DNA from: Strigamia acuminata
Taxonomy: Eukaryota; Arthropoda; Chilopoda; Geophilomorpha; Linotaeniidae
Direction of reading: 5' to 3'
Length of the DNA stretch: 64,000 nucleotides
NCBI GenBank assembly: GCA_949358305.1
Contig: OX442314.1
Location: 62,255,369 to 62,319,368 of the forward strand
This document shows, piece by piece, positions 9,406 to 19,795 of this stretch. The notes under the pieces were generated by a model. That model searched no databases. It was not told where the DNA came from and saw only the letters and a list, made by a program, of their open reading frames with translations. A program made the translations under genes and the position numbers. Each line of letters begins with the position of its first letter. Position 1 is the stretch's first letter.

Positions 9406-10953
9406 TCAATCCTTCTTGCTGGGACCCGACGCTGGATCCATCGCCTGGGCGAAACTCACTCCAGGGACGGGCGGCTCAGCGCCGGGCGGCACAACGCCGG
9501 GCGGCAAAACCAGATCTCCAACCAAGGCGGAAGACTGGTCGCGGGGGTCCTCGTGCTCCGAAATAAAGCACAATGCGTGGCCGCCGGCCGGCTCGTACGG
9601 GGCACGTCTCCTCTCATGCAGCCAAACCCGCGGAATGAACGCCGAAAACCCGGAATTGGTGTGCCGGATCGCGTTCGCCTCCGCGGCCGTTCGAGGCGCA
9701 CGGTGGGCCCTCAGCAAACGCTGATGGAGGATCAAATCGGTGGTCTGGCGCACCTGGTTGTGCAACCAAACGAAAACCGATTTCCCCTTGTCTCTCTGAG
9801 CGAGGATGAATTTTCGCGTCTCTGTCGTCATCGACAGTTGAGAGAACTCGTCGCATAACTTCTCATAGTAGTTTGCCTGAGGCTTCGCCGCTTTCGCTGG
9901 CTTGGCGCTCTTCGAAACTACTGCCTGCTGGACAGTCTCTTCCCGCGCTTCTTGGGCTGCGGGAGGCGTCAGGCTCTGGCGAGCGGCGGACATCGTTGGC
10001 GGCGTCCGGCACAGCAGGCGTCTCGGCTTACCCGCCGCATTTGATAGGACGGGTGTCTGTGGTGCCGCCGCTGGTGGCATCGGTGGCGGCGGCGGAGGTG
10101 GAGTTGGGGCTCCACGTGAAGCAGTCGAAGAGGCGGCGTCGCTCTCCATCGGCTCTTCACTCGTGACCATCATCGCGCACGGCTGCGTTGATGGTGTCGG
10201 CGCCCACGTGGTAACGGCGTGGCGGAAGGCCATGCTCCGCAACTTGTACCCCTCCCATTCGGGGTTCACCACGTCCCGGGTCAGCTCGAATCGAGTCATC
10301 GCCGGGTTGGGGAGAATGTCGCTCCATTCCCCAACGAGTGCGCGAGGTATCTGCACACCCTCTCTGTCTACTACGGACCAACAGGCCATCGCCTGTCGTC
10401 CGACCCCAAAGAGCGAGGGGGTCAATAACTGGACCATGATTTTTGTCAAGGCCAGCTGTAGACTGCGCCGATTTACAGGGTTGCTGCGATCAAGATCTGC
10501 AGCGAACGCACGCGAGTGGTGTTGCATCATCGAGATCCCCCACTCGATAAAATGACGCTGCGTGACGTCGGTGCCCTGCAAAGCAGCGGCGGCGGCTCTC
10601 GGGTCCTCCATCACAAACGAGAAGGCTAAGAGCTCTTCAATCGATGGATTGGCTGCTTCTCGCGCTAGCCTCGCGTTTTCATCACGCTGTTCATACCACA
10701 TCGCTGTGCGGTCGTGTCTCGCCGAGCTCGGGTAATATTCTCCGAATCGGGCGTTATGGCATTCCCGCGCAATGCTCTGGTGCACGGGCAACATCACCGA
10801 GTCGTCGACGGCCAAGTCCGGCGTAGTGCTCGAACCCGGCATCGGCGGCGGCGGCGGCGGCGGCGGCGGCTGCGTCGGCGGCGGCAGCGTCAATGACTGC
10901 TGTGCCGGCAACGGTTGCGACGTCGATGACTGCGTCGGCAACAGCAACGTCAA
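9406..10953 (-). pseudogene. Third ORF of Ty3-A, downstream half after an in-frame TAG
   Basis: This open frame follows the 427-aa upstream half in the same frame, separated only by TAG (10957-10959) and one codon, and it has no ATG of its own near the start. It runs about 515 codons and ends 39 bp from the polypurine tract. The N-terminal part is Pro/Gln/Thr-rich, with a run of prolines; the middle (about residues 50-260) has a more ordered composition with a repeated MxFxxxxxV-like pattern that I cannot name; a second proline-rich linker follows; the C-terminal 160 residues again look folded. There is no signal peptide or membrane segment, so it is not an envelope glycoprotein. The function is unknown. 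It was probably one protein with the upstream half. Confidence 0.6.
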
Positions 10954-10956
10954 AGA

Positions 10957-12240
10957 CTATTGTGCTGGCGGTGGCAGCGTCGCTTGCACTCCAGTCGGCG
11001 TGACTTGGGGTGCCGGGAGCTGGCTTACAGAACTCGTCGGCGGAACGACGGCCGTGGGTCGCGAATTCACATACTCGCTCAACCACCGTGCCACTTCGTG
11101 TGGAACCACGGTACCATCCTCGACGACGCCCATCTTGCGGGCGAATTGCATCGCGGGGTCGAAACGCGACAATTTCTTGCGTTTCATCTGAGTGATGATC
11201 TCGCGAAGGTCCCGCGTGTCTGGCGCTAGGACGCGACGCTCCCCGGAAGATCTGCCACTCGACTTCGATCGCGCTTCTCTCGCTTCCTTCGCTTCGACTG
11301 CTTTGAGAGCGTGTTCGGGAAGGGGAATTCCCCGCGCTTCGCAGCGAGCGAAATACCGCTCTTTGCGGTCTCGTTTCCGCTGCTCACGATGAGTCAGCGG
11401 ACGTCTGCCGACACGGGGACGAGAGACTCGCTCTTCGTCACCCGAAATCCAGACTTCTCGAGTCTCTTTACCGTCTTTCATCTGACGGTTGACGAACACC
11501 CTTGGTCTGGTGTAATTCGCGGAGTCGCGCGGTGGCTGCGCTGACGTTCCCGCTCCATCGTTGACGGTCGAGTGCTGTTCGACGCACTGTTTCTTCGACC
11601 GTCCCGGGGAGCGCGATTCGCTGCCCCCGGTTCCCTTGGAGCGCTTGCGCTTCCGTGGGAAATTATATTTGGGACCGAGAATTCCCAAATAATGTAATTG
11701 CCACATTTCGGCTTGTGACGTGAGAATCCCCATTCTCGGTCGCCACTGTGGCGTAACTTCTCCCTGCCGAATCTGCTCGCACCACAGGTGTATGTCGGCG
11801 GTGCTCATTCCGTCGTCTTGCAAAATCCGCTCTGCAACCGCCGGCGCAGTGTCAATTAGCTGCTGGCGGTAGTGTTGATACACTTCTTCGCGGGCCTCCT
11901 CGGTCTCGGCCGCTTGCCACGCGAACAACACATGCTCCTCCACTGGCCTGCCGGAGTATTGGCTCGACAGGGCCGGGTGGAAGATCGGAGACTTCGGGTC
12001 ATCGCTGCGAGCGAGCTCTGCAGCAACGACGTCTCGCACCGACTCCGGGAACGCGTCCAGGAGTGTACAGTCGTTAACCCAACGCTTGGCGAGGGCGCGC
12101 GAAAATAATACGCGCAGGCGGTATGGCTTTGCATCTTCGCCAAAGCAGCGGCGCAGAAAATCGGGCAGTACGCCTCGATAGATGCCCGCTCGCACTATGC
12201 ATGCGGGGCTGAGCGCTCCCCACGTGTCGCGGAGCTCCAT
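10957..12240 (-). CDS. Third ORF of Ty3-A, upstream half, unknown function
   Basis: The 427-aa frame starts at ATG 12240-12238 and ends at TAG 10957-10959. The open frame extends to 12285 without another ATG, and the ATG directly abuts a splice-acceptor-like CAG, so the shorter start is chosen. The first 190 residues look folded and mildly acidic. A basic region follows, with a KRKRSKG-type cluster that could be a nuclear localisation signal, then a long Arg/Glu/Lys-rich helix-prone stretch, then a Pro/Val-rich tail. I do not recognise the family. It sits in the env position but has no signal peptide after the chosen start and no membrane anchor. Known third ORFs in this position are often expressed from a spliced RNA, which fits the acceptor. 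Confidence 0.6.
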   Translation of the reverse strand: MELRDTWGALSPACIVRAGIYRGVLPDFLRRCFGEDAKPYRLRVLFSRALAKRWVNDCTLLDAFPESVRDVVAAELARSDDPKSPIFHPALSSQYSGRPVEEHVLFAWQAAETEEAREEVYQHYRQQLIDTAPAVAERILQDDGMSTADIHLWCEQIRQGEVTPQWRPRMGILTSQAEMWQLHYLGILGPKYNFPRKRKRSKGTGGSESRSPGRSKKQCVEQHSTVNDGAGTSAQPPRDSANYTRPRVFVNRQMKDGKETREVWISGDEERVSRPRVGRRPLTHREQRKRDRKERYFARCEARGIPLPEHALKAVEAKEAREARSKSSGRSSGERRVLAPDTRDLREIITQMKRKKLSRFDPAMQFARKMGVVEDGTVVPHEVARWLSEYVNSRPTAVVPPTSSVSQLPAPQVTPTGVQATLPPPAQ

Positions 12241-12262
12241 CTGCAATGATGGAAACAAAATA
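12241..12262 (-). promoter_or_regulatory. Putative splice acceptor abutting the Ty3-A third ORF
   Basis: In element sense a T-rich run leads to TTGCAG followed directly by ATG at 12240. This is a good 3' splice site and would let a spliced subgenomic RNA present that ATG first. No donor was identified with confidence. Confidence 0.5.
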
Positions 12263-12904
12263 ATTAATAAAATCGCCAATAACACGGAGATAAATAAGGG
12301 TGGGCTCGAGGAACGTCGCCAAAACGTGCGGCCGCTCGTCGAGTCCGATTCCTGTTCATCGATTCGTCCTTGTCAGGAAGAAACAGTCTTCTTGGCACAT
12401 CTGGCTCACGTCCAACGATAACCACGAGACGGAATCAGGCATCTTAATCCGGAAATTCTCTTCGGATTATTTAATATTTAAAATTCATGTGTAATAAATT
12501 AAATAAACTCGCGAAATCGTTCGTGAAAATTCCAAATGACATTTTTTAGAACATGTAAATAAATGTTCTTGTCGTAAAAATAAATTTATCTAATAATAAC
12601 TCCAAAATTCGGAGTTAAAGTCGAGTTAAAAACGAATCTAAAATAAATTAGTGTCATCGGAAAAAATTCGCGAATAAAATAACGAATAAAAATAGAAAAC
12701 AACGTTCTATAAATTATTCCAAAACTTATCCAATAAATTATTCCCATTCCTGGAAATATAAAAAGAAAGCTCGTTTCCTTTGTCTCGTTCGTGCCAATTG
12801 TCGTGAGTCATTTTCAAGGAGCGAGGCGACATTAAGTCTGCCATCGCGTCCTTGAAAACAAACAATAAGGAAAAAGTACAATCGCTCTCGCGATCGTGGA
12901 TATT
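12263..12904. other. Ty3-A non-coding segment before Copia-1
   Basis: This AT-rich stretch lies between the third ORF and the Copia-1 insertion. It continues at 19791, giving about 1.3 kb of non-coding sequence between pol and the third ORF. It could hold an intron or RNA signals, but nothing specific is visible. Confidence 0.6.
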
Positions 12905-13385
12905 ATTGATATGTAAAGTTTAGGGACAAGTGTTGTCACAGTCAGTTCCGATTTACGATGGAGAGATTACTTCGTGCGTTTCCGGATTAGCACGATTGTC
13001 CCGCGATTAGTTTATCATTGTATTATGTCCCGGAATTGCAGATCAGTTGTTATTGCTTTTTATCTAATGCGTGTTTCGTTACCACAACTGATTTACCTTT
13101 ATATAATGATTTGTCTAATTGTCGTCTGCTCTTATGAGCATTTTGCATTAAGAACTTGTTCTGTTTTAAGTTGTTTATGTTTAAACATTGTACAGGACAA
13201 ATCAAATTGAATACAATAGTGATTTGTCCTTCTTATAGTTTGTGAGGTGAAATAACCTCAAACCATGTATCATTTGTTCTCACATGTTTTTCCATGATAT
13301 TAAAGATGGCGGCACAATTTGTGCTAGTGTTACAAAACATTGAAAACTGCTTCAACTCACCTTATTTAAGATTAAAGGCCAACAG
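12905..13385 (+). repeat. Copia-1 5' LTR
   Basis: It is repeated at 19310-19790. It starts near TTGATATG and ends GGCCAACAG. Confidence 0.92.
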
Positions 13386-13403
13386 TGGTAGCAGAGGATT
13401 ACG
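13386..13403 (+). other. Copia-1 primer-binding site (initiator tRNA-Met)
   Basis: TGGTAGCAGAGGAT directly follows the LTR and is complementary to the 3' end of initiator tRNA-Met, the usual primer of Copia-type elements. Copia-2 and Copia-3 have the same core. Confidence 0.85.
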
Positions 13404-14567
13404 TTTCTGGTGAGTTGCTATTGTATAAAGCAATTTTTCGGCGATTTTCCACGTCGCGAACGGCCACGACGCACGGAAAACGGAGGCGGGGCGACACGGA
13501 ACGTTTCCCGCACGTCGCCGAGTAGCGCAGCCAACATCGGGGGTCGGCGGAGTCGAAATTATTCGTTTTTCGACGATTTTGAGCGGTTTTCAGCGTGGAG
13601 CGGCCAGCGTTTTCATCACTAGCGGTGAGGACAAGATATTTTCGTTAAAATATCCGGCATTTAGCAGAAGGAAACTGCTAAAACCACGCGAAATTGTATT
13701 TCCCAACCTGGATCACATTTTCGGAAATCCAAGATGGCGCCGACCAGGTGTTAAGTGTTTTGGCTGTTTCCAGCATCGTTTTGCAGCGGTTTTTGGATTC
13801 TACGAGCGTTTTCAAGTAACTGTATTTGTTATTTACACCAGTGTGAGGTGTTTTGCGTGCATTAGCACTAATTTATCGGCGAAGTTCGTCGATTTTGTGC
13901 ATTTTTCGCCAGATACGAGTGCGGCGGCGATCATCGCGAATATTTCGCATCACGAACGATCAACGTTCACCACGTACGTCTCGAACGACGTACCGACGTT
14001 GGAGAACCCGTGCGTACGGAATACGCACGTGCATTCGACATTGAAGAACCGCAATTTGCAATACGGCAATTGCGAAGGCGCGGACGTGCGCGAAGTGTGC
14101 GAGGTTATTATTGCCGCACACACACAGGTTAGCACCCCGGTGTGCGCCTGTGCTCCGAGGGAGCTCCAAGCAGCCAGCGTTGGACTTGCGACGATTCCTC
14201 CCGCAATTCACACATCAACTTGCCATCTTAACATCTTAAAAGTGTATATATTTGGGTTCGAAATTATTTGTGAATATTATTAAGGTTTTGTTTGGGCCCT
14301 TTAATATATTCGGCACCCTTTAGGCATTCGCCTAGTGTCGTCTTATTTTCGGCTAGGCTTGCTCGAAGCAAGGGGATTTTCCCGCGACCCCAGGTGTGTC
14401 GGTCGGAGGTCCTTGTAGCGACTAGTCGGAGAAGTTGTGCTCACTTATTGAGCTGTACCCCGGGTGGAATTGTATTATTTTTCGCCTAATTTTTGGTGGG
14501 TTAAGTGTTATATTTTGCAAGTGTTGTGATTCTAAGTGATTTTGTGTATTGTGCTACGCATCGCATA
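13404..14567 (+). other. Copia-1 leader, about 1.2 kb
   Basis: This is an unusually long untranslated leader between the primer-binding site and the polyprotein ATG. Its longest frame (13579-14283) does not start with ATG and resembles no protein I know. The leader may carry packaging signals or an intron. Confidence 0.6.
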
Positions 14568-17500
14568 ATGGCCAGTGAAGTGATGGAAGATTTTTCCAAG
14601 CCATTTAATGCAAACATTCGCAAATTAGACGGCGCAAATTATGAGTCTTGGGTCGTCGACATGCAGCTTTACTTAGAGCACCAAGGAGTTTGGGCTCACG
14701 TAATTGGAACCGAGCCAGCGTTGGCCGTAACGGCCTCCCCGAAGGAAAAGCGTGATTTCCAGGCACGTGAATCCCGTGCACGTTCCTCCATTTGTCTCGG
14801 CTGCACAGAAGCGCAGAAAGGTGTTGCTGTCGCACATAAAACGGCAAAAGAAGCGTGGGACGCACTGAAAACAGCGTACCAGCCGACCACGATGGCGCGA
14901 CAAGCCAGGCTACGCCGGGAGTTTTTACAGCTCCAAATGCTTCCAGGGGACGACATGGTCGTGTTCACTTCTAGGGTGGACAGGAAGGCGATAGAGTTAA
15001 AGGACGTGGATATTACTTTAACGGAAAAGGAAATCGCGTTCCAATATTTGGATTTCCTCGGGCCTGAATACGAGGCATTAAAATCCATTGTGTACCACTG
15101 GGACAAGGCCGACTTTACAGTGGCCAAAGTTAAAGAAAGGCTCCTTGCTGAGTACAACAGAACTCATGGTGGAACTGCGCCAGGAGACGCATCTGCATCT
15201 GGTGCTTATGCGACGAATCCGCAAAAGCCGCAGCAAAAAGGAGTTGTTTGTTACAACTGCGGCGGAAAAGGACACTTTTCACGCGATTGCCCTTCATCGA
15301 AACAGGGCTTTACGATTGTGCCGACCAAATCTGCATCGAATATTTCTCAGTCTCGTGGACGCGGCAAAGGCCGAGGACGTGCACGGGGAAGAAAAGCTAA
15401 TCTGAGCTCTTCTGAGGAACTGGAAGGATTCTACACATCGCTTCAGCAGACTATTGGACAATCAACGACAACCGTGTCTTCATTTGTTACATCATCGGGG
15501 GTGCAAGACATGGCTTGGTATGTGGACACTGGCGCCACCGACCACTTTACCTTCACTAAACATGGTTTTGTGAATTACAAGCCTCTTTCCAATTATTCAG
15601 TGCGATTGGGTGAGGGTTCATCCAAAATTGACGGGGTGGGAGATATTAAACTAGAATCACGGGATAAATCTCAAGGGCACCCATTCATATTAAAGAATGT
15701 GTTTTACGCACCAAATTTTACTAAAAATTTGATTTCCCTCGGTCGCACTGATGAGGCTGGGTATATAACCCGAGTTGGTGAAGGGAAAATGGTCATTTTC
15801 AAACAACGGATTACGGAACCAATACTGACAGCCATGCGTCAGTCGGACAGAATGTACAAGAGTTCTTGTCAGATTGCGGTTCCTTCTGTAAATGCAAGTG
15901 CAATTCCGACGCATGCGGATGCACTTAGCATAAGTAATCCGATTACTAATACACTGAATGTTACTGAAAGTGTTAATGTTGTAAATACTAGCGTATCCAA
16001 TACTAATTCGAGTGAATGCGTAACGCAGGCGAGCGATACTATAAAACCGTCTTATAGTGAGGTGTTAGAAACACCAAAAGGCATCAAGGGCAGTAAAACT
16101 CCAGGGAAAATAGTTTCCGGCGCGACAGACGCGAGTGCACTTCCGGCCAGCGGAATTAATGGGGTTCAGCCTAATGGGAAAGCGGATAAAGCGTTAGATA
16201 TTAGTTATTGGCACGGCCGTATGGCACATTTACACACAAAGGGTATTGTTGACATGGAGAAGTCAACAGATATTTTTGGAGTGAAATTGTCTAATAGAGA
16301 CATGGACCAGTGTGACGCGTGCATGAAAGCCAAGAAAACACGCGCTGGATTTCCCCCAATAGGACAGATTTTGACCAAAGGCATATTAGACCTTGTCCAT
16401 ATGGACGTCTGGGGAGCGAGCCAAACTAAAACCCTTGGGGGTGGGAGTTATTTCCTACTTATAGTGGACGATTTTTCACGTTTTATGTGGATATACATCA
16501 TGAAGAAGAAAAGTGATGTATTAGGGATTTTTAAGATTTGGCAAAGAGAGATTGAACGCACAACGTCTAAAAAGGTCAAAGCGATACGAACTGACCGAGG
16601 GGGTGAGTTCGTATCCAAGGAATGGGAAGATTATGCTCAACAAGAAGGAATTAAATGCGAGCGGACGAATGCCTATTCGCCCGAAATGAATTCTGTCGCA
16701 GAGCGGGCCAACCGCCTAATCTTAGAGGGGGTGAGAGCAATGCTAATCGAAACGGGTCTTCCCAAGAGATTGTGGGGAGAGTTAGCGGTAACTCTTGTTT
16801 ATGTTAAAAACCTATACCCACATCCGAAATTAAATAATCATTCCCCCTATAATGTATTTTATAACAAAAGGGCTTCAGTTAGGCATTTAAGATGCATTGG
16901 ATCAAAATGTTACACACATATCCCTGCCCAACAACGACATAGCAAATTGGAACCAAGAGCTTGGGTTGGAGCCCTTGTAGGTTATTGTACTGATACAAAG
17001 GGATATCGCATATGGGACCCAACACGTAATAAGATTTTTGGGTCAAAACACGTGACCATTAATGAAAATGAATATTGGCACGAGAAGGGGAACCACATTC
17101 CTAAAAACGGAAAGGAACAGACACAAAGTTTTGAATACTTTAATGTGAGTGACTTGGGACTTGAGTCAGATGACGAAGCACCAACACCAGTGAGGTTAGC
17201 ACCTGTTCCTATACCAGGTCAAATTTTGCCAGGTCAAGTTCCCCCAATTCAGGGTTTACCTGTCCAACAAGCCGTGCCACCTGTTTTAAAGCCGCTTCCA
17301 CCAGCTGTGGATTTGACACTTGGTAAGCCCCCATTACCAACAACCCCTAAACCCCTGGTTTTTAAGAAACCAAAACTAATTGAATTTACTGGAGAACCAA
17401 CTGACGAAGTCAGTGATGATGAAGAGGTTTTTCAAGAAGCACTGTTAGCTTCTCCAAACGTAAGAGGGGGCCAAGAGGCTGTAGCAGTTGGGGGTGTTCC

Positions 17501-19289
17501 TTTGTTAAAATTGAATATGAATGATTGGGATATCAGACCATATATTAGGCAAACAGGAAGGGATGCTGGGCAAACCTATGCGCATTATGTAGCGCCAGAT
17601 AAGAAAAGGCTCCGCAGCAGAATTGAGGCATTGCATTGGTGCCAAGAAAACGGATACGAGTTTGAGGCAGATCTGTTTGATTTCTCAGGGAAAACTCAAA
17701 ATGTAGAACTTCCGAACCCATTTGCGGGTTTTGCGGGTTGTTGTGCGCTTGAGCCCAACACCTACGAGGAGGCTATAAAAGGCGAGCGAAAGTCCGAATG
17801 GGTTGGCGCAATGCAAGAAGAAATTGACATATTTAATGAAAGAAAGGTATATGAAGAGGTTGATTGTGAGAAAGACCAACAATTGCTAGGCAGCAAATGG
17901 ATCTATAAGATCAAGAGAGATAATACCGGGGAAATAAGACGTCATCGAGCGAGACTGGTCGCCCAAGGTTTTAAACAGCGACCGGGCATAGATTTCACCG
18001 AGGTGTTCTCACCAGTGGTGAATTTTGTTGTTATCTTGGTGTTATTTTGCATGTTGGTCGTCCTCATGAATTGGAGAGACACACATGCGGACATAAAAGC
18101 CGCATATCTCTACGGAGACTCGGACGAAGTCCAATACATGGGAATTCCAAAAGGGTTTCAAACGCCGCAGAATGTCGGCAAGTGCTGGAAGCTTTACAAA
18201 GCTTTATACGGCCTGCATCAGTCGGGCCGTATGTGGTTCGAAAAGTTGCACGACAGACTGTTGCACATAGGATTCAAACCGGTCCCTGGTTTTAACTGTG
18301 TTTATTGTATGGACAGAGATGTAGTTTTAGTCGTGTATGTCGATGACTTAGTCATCTTTTCACGCAACGAAAAGATCGAGAAAGATGTCCTGTCCTGGAT
18401 TACAGAACACTTTCAAATGGTAAACCTTGGGCCAGTGACCCATTTGCTAGGCATAGAATTTACGCGTGTGAATGGCAAGATTTTGGTGCATCAGCGCAAA
18501 TATATCGAGAGATTATGCAACCATTTTAAAATCGATGGGTCGCATAAAGTTCATTTACCTGGGGCTGTAGGTACTATGATAATGGGGGTGAAAAAGGATG
18601 AACAACTTGACACCGTGTTCCCCTATAGATCGCTGGTTGGTAGTCTTCTGTTCTTGGCGTCGCGAACCAGACCAGACATACTATTTTCCACCATTGTGCT
18701 CTCCCAATACAACGAGCGACATTCTCAGAGACATGTTAATATGTTATTGCAGGTACTCAGGTACCTGAAAAGTACTGAGGATTATTGTATTGATCTCTCG
18801 AGATGCAAAAGCGCTTTGCTAACGGTATTTACCGATGCGTCATACGCTACGGATGTAGACCAACGAAGGAGTTTCGGAGGTCATGTGGTTTTCCTGGGCG
18901 GTGTTCCGGTCTCGTGGTCGTGTAGAAAGCAGAAGATGACCACGTTATCCGTGATGGAGTCAGAGTTTGTGGCCATCGTTGATGGCGTCAGGGAACTGAT
19001 ATGGCTTAAGAGGCTCTTCAACATGTCGGTAATGTTCGACTACTTTGGGAATTTGCAGCCCTGTGTCTTGGCTGATAGCACAGCGGCGATACAATATAGC
19101 AAGAACCGCGTAGAAAATAAAGCGAACAAACACATCGAGGTTCGCTTTCATTATTTACGCGATCTGTATGAAAGCAAGGTCTTCGACATCCGGCACGTTT
19201 CTGGAAGACTGAACGTGGCCGATTTATTAACCAAGTGGTTAGCCCGACCACGTTTGACTGAATTGTGTGGACACATCTTTGACATGTGA
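14568..19289 (+). CDS. Copia-1 Gag-Pol polyprotein, 1573 aa, intact
   Basis: ATG at 14568 is chosen because MASEVMEDFSKPF starts the Gag region; the open frame runs 63 nt further upstream. Order: Gag (residues about 20-230), zinc knuckle CYNCGGKGHFSRDC, protease WYVDTGATDH, pre-integrase zinc domain (HGRMAHLH...CDAC), integrase with HMDVWGAS, RTDRGGEF and the downstream Glu (SVAERANR), reverse transcriptase ending in YVDDLVIFS, and RNase H (FTDASYATDV...KHIEVRFHYLRD). The domain order protease-integrase-RT-RNase H defines Copia. No stop or frame shift is present, so this copy could be active. Copia-2 is its closest relative here, sharing FSPVVNF and AYLYGD around the RT. Confidence 0.94.
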   Translation: MASEVMEDFSKPFNANIRKLDGANYESWVVDMQLYLEHQGVWAHVIGTEPALAVTASPKEKRDFQARESRARSSICLGCTEAQKGVAVAHKTAKEAWDALKTAYQPTTMARQARLRREFLQLQMLPGDDMVVFTSRVDRKAIELKDVDITLTEKEIAFQYLDFLGPEYEALKSIVYHWDKADFTVAKVKERLLAEYNRTHGGTAPGDASASGAYATNPQKPQQKGVVCYNCGGKGHFSRDCPSSKQGFTIVPTKSASNISQSRGRGKGRGRARGRKANLSSSEELEGFYTSLQQTIGQSTTTVSSFVTSSGVQDMAWYVDTGATDHFTFTKHGFVNYKPLSNYSVRLGEGSSKIDGVGDIKLESRDKSQGHPFILKNVFYAPNFTKNLISLGRTDEAGYITRVGEGKMVIFKQRITEPILTAMRQSDRMYKSSCQIAVPSVNASAIPTHADALSISNPITNTLNVTESVNVVNTSVSNTNSSECVTQASDTIKPSYSEVLETPKGIKGSKTPGKIVSGATDASALPASGINGVQPNGKADKALDISYWHGRMAHLHTKGIVDMEKSTDIFGVKLSNRDMDQCDACMKAKKTRAGFPPIGQILTKGILDLVHMDVWGASQTKTLGGGSYFLLIVDDFSRFMWIYIMKKKSDVLGIFKIWQREIERTTSKKVKAIRTDRGGEFVSKEWEDYAQQEGIKCERTNAYSPEMNSVAERANRLILEGVRAMLIETGLPKRLWGELAVTLVYVKNLYPHPKLNNHSPYNVFYNKRASVRHLRCIGSKCYTHIPAQQRHSKLEPRAWVGALVGYCTDTKGYRIWDPTRNKIFGSKHVTINENEYWHEKGNHIPKNGKEQTQSFEYFNVSDLGLESDDEAPTPVRLAPVPIPGQILPGQVPPIQGLPVQQAVPPVLKPLPPAVDLTLGKPPLPTTPKPLVFKKPKLIEFTGEPTDEVSDDEEVFQEALLASPNVRGGQEAVAVGGVPLLKLNMNDWDIRPYIRQTGRDAGQTYAHYVAPDKKRLRSRIEALHWCQENGYEFEADLFDFSGKTQNVELPNPFAGFAGCCALEPNTYEEAIKGERKSEWVGAMQEEIDIFNERKVYEEVDCEKDQQLLGSKWIYKIKRDNTGEIRRHRARLVAQGFKQRPGIDFTEVFSPVVNFVVILVLFCMLVVLMNWRDTHADIKAAYLYGDSDEVQYMGIPKGFQTPQNVGKCWKLYKALYGLHQSGRMWFEKLHDRLLHIGFKPVPGFNCVYCMDRDVVLVVYVDDLVIFSRNEKIEKDVLSWITEHFQMVNLGPVTHLLGIEFTRVNGKILVHQRKYIERLCNHFKIDGSHKVHLPGAVGTMIMGVKKDEQLDTVFPYRSLVGSLLFLASRTRPDILFSTIVLSQYNERHSQRHVNMLLQVLRYLKSTEDYCIDLSRCKSALLTVFTDASYATDVDQRRSFGGHVVFLGGVPVSWSCRKQKMTTLSVMESEFVAIVDGVRELIWLKRLFNMSVMFDYFGNLQPCVLADSTAAIQYSKNRVENKANKHIEVRFHYLRDLYESKVFDIRHVSGRLNVADLLTKWLARPRLTELCGHIFDM

Positions 19290-19309
19290 CACAGTTGTCC
19301 AGAGGGGGT

Positions 19310-19790
19310 ATTGATATGTAAAGTTTAGGGACAAGTGTTGTCACAGTCAGTTCCGATTTACGATGGAGAGATTACTTCGTGCATTTCCGGATTAGCACGA
19401 TTGTCCCGCGATTAGTTTATCATTGTATTATGTCCCGGAATTGCAGATCAGTTGTTATTGCTTTTTATCTAATGCGTGTTTCGTTACCACAACTGATTTA
19501 CCTTTATATAATGATTTGTCTAATTGTCGTCTGCTCTTATGAGCATTTTGCATTAAGAACTTGTTCTGTTTTAAGTTGTTTATGTTTAAACATTGTACAG
19601 GACAAATCAAATTGAATACAATAGTGATTTGTCCTTCTTATAGTTTGTGAGGTGAAATAACCTCAAACCATGTATCATTTGTTCTCACATGTTTTTCCAT
19701 GATATTAAAGATGGCGGCACAATTTGTGCTAGTGTTACAAAACATTGAAAACTGCTTCAACTCACCTTATTTAAGATTAAAGGCCAACAG
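19310..19790 (+). repeat. Copia-1 3' LTR
   Basis: It matches 12905-13385 and is preceded by the G-rich tract AGAGGGGG (19301-19308), the plus-strand primer. Confidence 0.92.
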
Positions 19791-19795
19791 ATATT

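Larger units (their letters stand above)
12905..19790 (+). mobile_element. Copia-1: full-length Copia-type LTR retrotransposon
   Basis: LTRs of about 480 bp (12905-13385 and 19310-19790) differ at one position that I can see (G or A in the first 80 bp). ATATT at 12900-12904 recurs at 19791-19795 as a 5-bp target duplication; exact ends are ambiguous by one or two bases because the flank and LTR start share sequence. A primer-binding site for initiator tRNA-Met, a 1.2-kb leader, one uninterrupted polyprotein and a G-rich tract before the right LTR complete the element. It sits inside the non-coding 3' part of Ty3-A. Confidence 0.92.

Noticed and set aside
9902-10555. A 217-codon plus-strand frame opposite the Ty3-A third ORF
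   Set aside because: It is the shadow of the GC-rich minus-strand ORF; low-complexity Gly and Ala runs are the reverse of proline codons.
9406-12240. An envelope glycoprotein in Ty3-A
   Set aside because: The hydrophobic N-terminus seen in one start choice (MLLAILLII) lies upstream of the acceptor and has no ATG; no membrane anchor or cysteine pattern of an env protein is present.
13579-14283. A 234-codon frame in the Copia-1 leader
   Set aside because: It has no ATG start, matches nothing I know, and lies between the primer site and the polyprotein where untranslated leader is expected.
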